Part shown: positions 39,134 through 39,841 of the stretch, piece after piece | How positions within the stretch are numbered: position 1 is the stretch's first letter | Layout: each line of letters begins with the position of its first letter | Origin: Candidatus Kuenenia stuttgartensis | GTDB taxonomy: Bacteria > Planctomycetota > Planctomycetia > Planctomycetales > Planctomycetaceae | DNA length: 39,841 bases | Assembly (NCBI GenBank): GCA_945906725.1 | Contig: CAMDRI010000033.1 | Location: forward strand, 1-39,841 | Direction of reading: 5' to 3' | Translations under genes and position numbers: made by a program | Notes under the pieces: generated by a model | Database searches by the model: none | Told to the model about the DNA's origin: nothing | What the model saw: the letters and a program-made list of their open reading frames with translations, nothing else

Positions 39134-39726
39134 CGCGACGTGGCAGCGCAGTCGTTGAATACCTCAAGCTCAATGGATCGACAACGCTTCGGCGCAACGA
39201 TTTGTTAATCCGGCTTCGCACTGCGCAGCGGATGATTGCACACGGGCAACTCGGACGAGCGTCGTTGAAAGTTTTGGATGGTTCCCAATCGGCCGCCTCA
39301 AGTCGTTGCCGAGCCGTGTTTCCGTGACGTTTCTATCGAACCGTTGCGGAACAGCGACAGGGGCTCGGCACGTATGGTTGTTCGGCAACGAATCGCTCTG
39401 GCATGAACTCTGCGATCTGATGGCGATGTGATTCGCCTCGCAGACGGGCGGTGTTCCAAAATATTTTGCGATCTCTGATCACGAAACTTCTCTCTCCGGT
39501 TTTGGCCCCCCGCTGCCTGCGCCGAGAACGAATCGAGCGCTGACGCAACGAGATTGTCCCCCGTTATGAGCCTTCCCTGTGTGAGAGCGATGGAGGTGAC
39601 CTCGTCAGGCTCGCTGAGTGCGGGAGCGATTGCGAACGGCACTCCTTTTTGAATTCTGGAAGCTGTGCTGGCGTTTCTTTAAATTGAGACTGATACGGAT
39701 CGCAAGAAATAAATGCGCGCCGGGCG
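39134..39726. other. Gene-free stretch of about 590 nt at the right end
   Basis: Open frames here are short and motif-free on both strands. Near 39340-39366 the sequence CGTTGCGGAACAGCGACAGG followed by GGCTCGGC looks like a diverged family-B repeat. A perfect 12-nt palindrome CAAAATATTTTG is at 39457-39468. The right end leads into the sigma-54-like promoter of the next gene and could hold upstream activator sites. Confidence 0.45.
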
Positions 39727-39741
39727 TGGCACAGGATTTGC
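39727..39741 (+). promoter_or_regulatory. Near-consensus sigma-54 (-24/-12) promoter
   Basis: TGGCACAGGATTTGC matches the RpoN consensus TGGCACRNNNNTTGC at every defined position. GG lies at 39728-39729 and GC at 39740-39741, the required 12-nt phasing. It points toward the gene starting at 39792, with a predicted transcript start near 39753 and a leader of about 40 nt. Transcription would need an enhancer-binding activator. Confidence 0.7.
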
Positions 39742-39747
39742 GCCACA

Positions 39748-39781
39748 CCTGCCAAGACTAAAAGCACGTCATCTTGGCAGG
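39748..39781. promoter_or_regulatory. Perfect 10-bp inverted repeat between promoter and start codon
   Basis: CCTGCCAAGA (39748-39757) and TCTTGGCAGG (39772-39781) are exactly complementary around a 14-nt loop. The right arm runs into the Shine-Dalgarno sequence GGAG (39780-39783). Because the predicted transcript start lies inside the left arm, it is more likely a DNA operator than a full RNA hairpin. Confidence 0.55.
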
Positions 39782-39791
39782 AGAACATGGA

Positions 39792-39841
39792 GTGACCATC
39801 GCAGAATATCATTCAGCGGAGGAACTGCAGCAACTGTTTCG
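39792..39841 (+). CDS. Start of an unknown gene, cut by the right edge
   Basis: A GTG at 39792-39794 with GGAG at 39780-39783, 8 nt upstream, opens a frame that reads MTIAEYHSAEELQQLF to the window end. An ATG at 39786 is followed at once by TGA, so it is not the start. The sequence is too short to assign. The sigma-54-like promoter and inverted repeat directly upstream suggest a regulated gene. Confidence 0.45.
   Translation, partial: MTIAEYHSAEELQQLF

Noticed and set aside
39457-39468. Perfect palindrome CAAAATATTTTG as an operator
   Set aside because: It is isolated and short, more than 300 nt from the next start, with no nearby promoter signal.
39564-39812. 82-codon minus-strand frame at the right end
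   Set aside because: It runs antisense through the sigma-54-like promoter and the inverted repeat and shows no motif.

Overview
The window looks like a chromosomal segment of a Planctomycetota bacterium, probably of the Planctomycetaceae/Pirellulaceae type. The evidence is the moderately high GC content; an adjacent pair of a cytochrome-like CxxCH protein (DUF1549/DUF1553) and a DUF1501 protein; a large Ser/Thr kinase fused through a membrane segment to a parallel beta-helix; two neighbouring DUF3467 genes; a ComB-like phosphatase; and many dispersed palindromic repeats of the kind common in planctomycete genomes. All assignments come from reading the sequence; no database search was run.

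Layout. At the left edge is the end of an IS4-like transposase, then a hairpin repeat. Next comes a coupled FAH-fold hydrolase/short Hsp70 pair (minus strand), divergent from a gamma-carbonic-anhydrase-like gene and a DUF6580-like membrane protein. A HEIGH-motif putative metalloprotease and the 1040-residue kinase follow on the minus strand, divergent from hemE. From 9.6 to 12.8 kb is a minus-strand unit: a CoA-independent-looking adenylating enzyme, an aldehyde dehydrogenase without the usual general-base Glu, and a hotdog thioesterase. This resembles the EhpF/EhpG two-protein carboxylate reductase of phenazine biosynthesis and is the best candidate for an undescribed pathway here. From 13.5 to 20.4 kb lie a degenerate nucleoside hydrolase (overlapping an HtrA-type protease tail to tail), XerD, an aldo/keto reductase, a secreted protein and a Gfo/Idh/MocA-like protein with an altered active site. 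From 20.6 to 22.2 kb are a small membrane protein and the two DUF3467 genes. From 22.3 to 26.9 kb a two-gene minus-strand unit encodes an exported 949-residue protein with a family-5 solute-binding domain and an exported unknown protein.

From 27.0 to 33.5 kb runs a plus-strand series: comB, glyQS, an RluA-type pseudouridine synthase, an AraD1/GguC-like FAH-fold enzyme and, 1 nt later, a molybdopterin oxidoreductase. Then come a polytopic membrane protein bracketed by repeats, the DUF1549/DUF1553 and DUF1501 pair, and a TrmH-family RNA methyltransferase. At the right edge a near-consensus sigma-54 promoter precedes a gene that runs out of the window.

The most striking structural feature is that at least eight families of inverted repeats are scattered through the region. 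Several copies supply stop codons to neighbouring genes, several abut start codons, and two or three lie in frame inside protein-coding genes (molybdopterin oxidoreductase, RNA methyltransferase, DUF1501 protein). No tRNA, rRNA or CRISPR array was seen.
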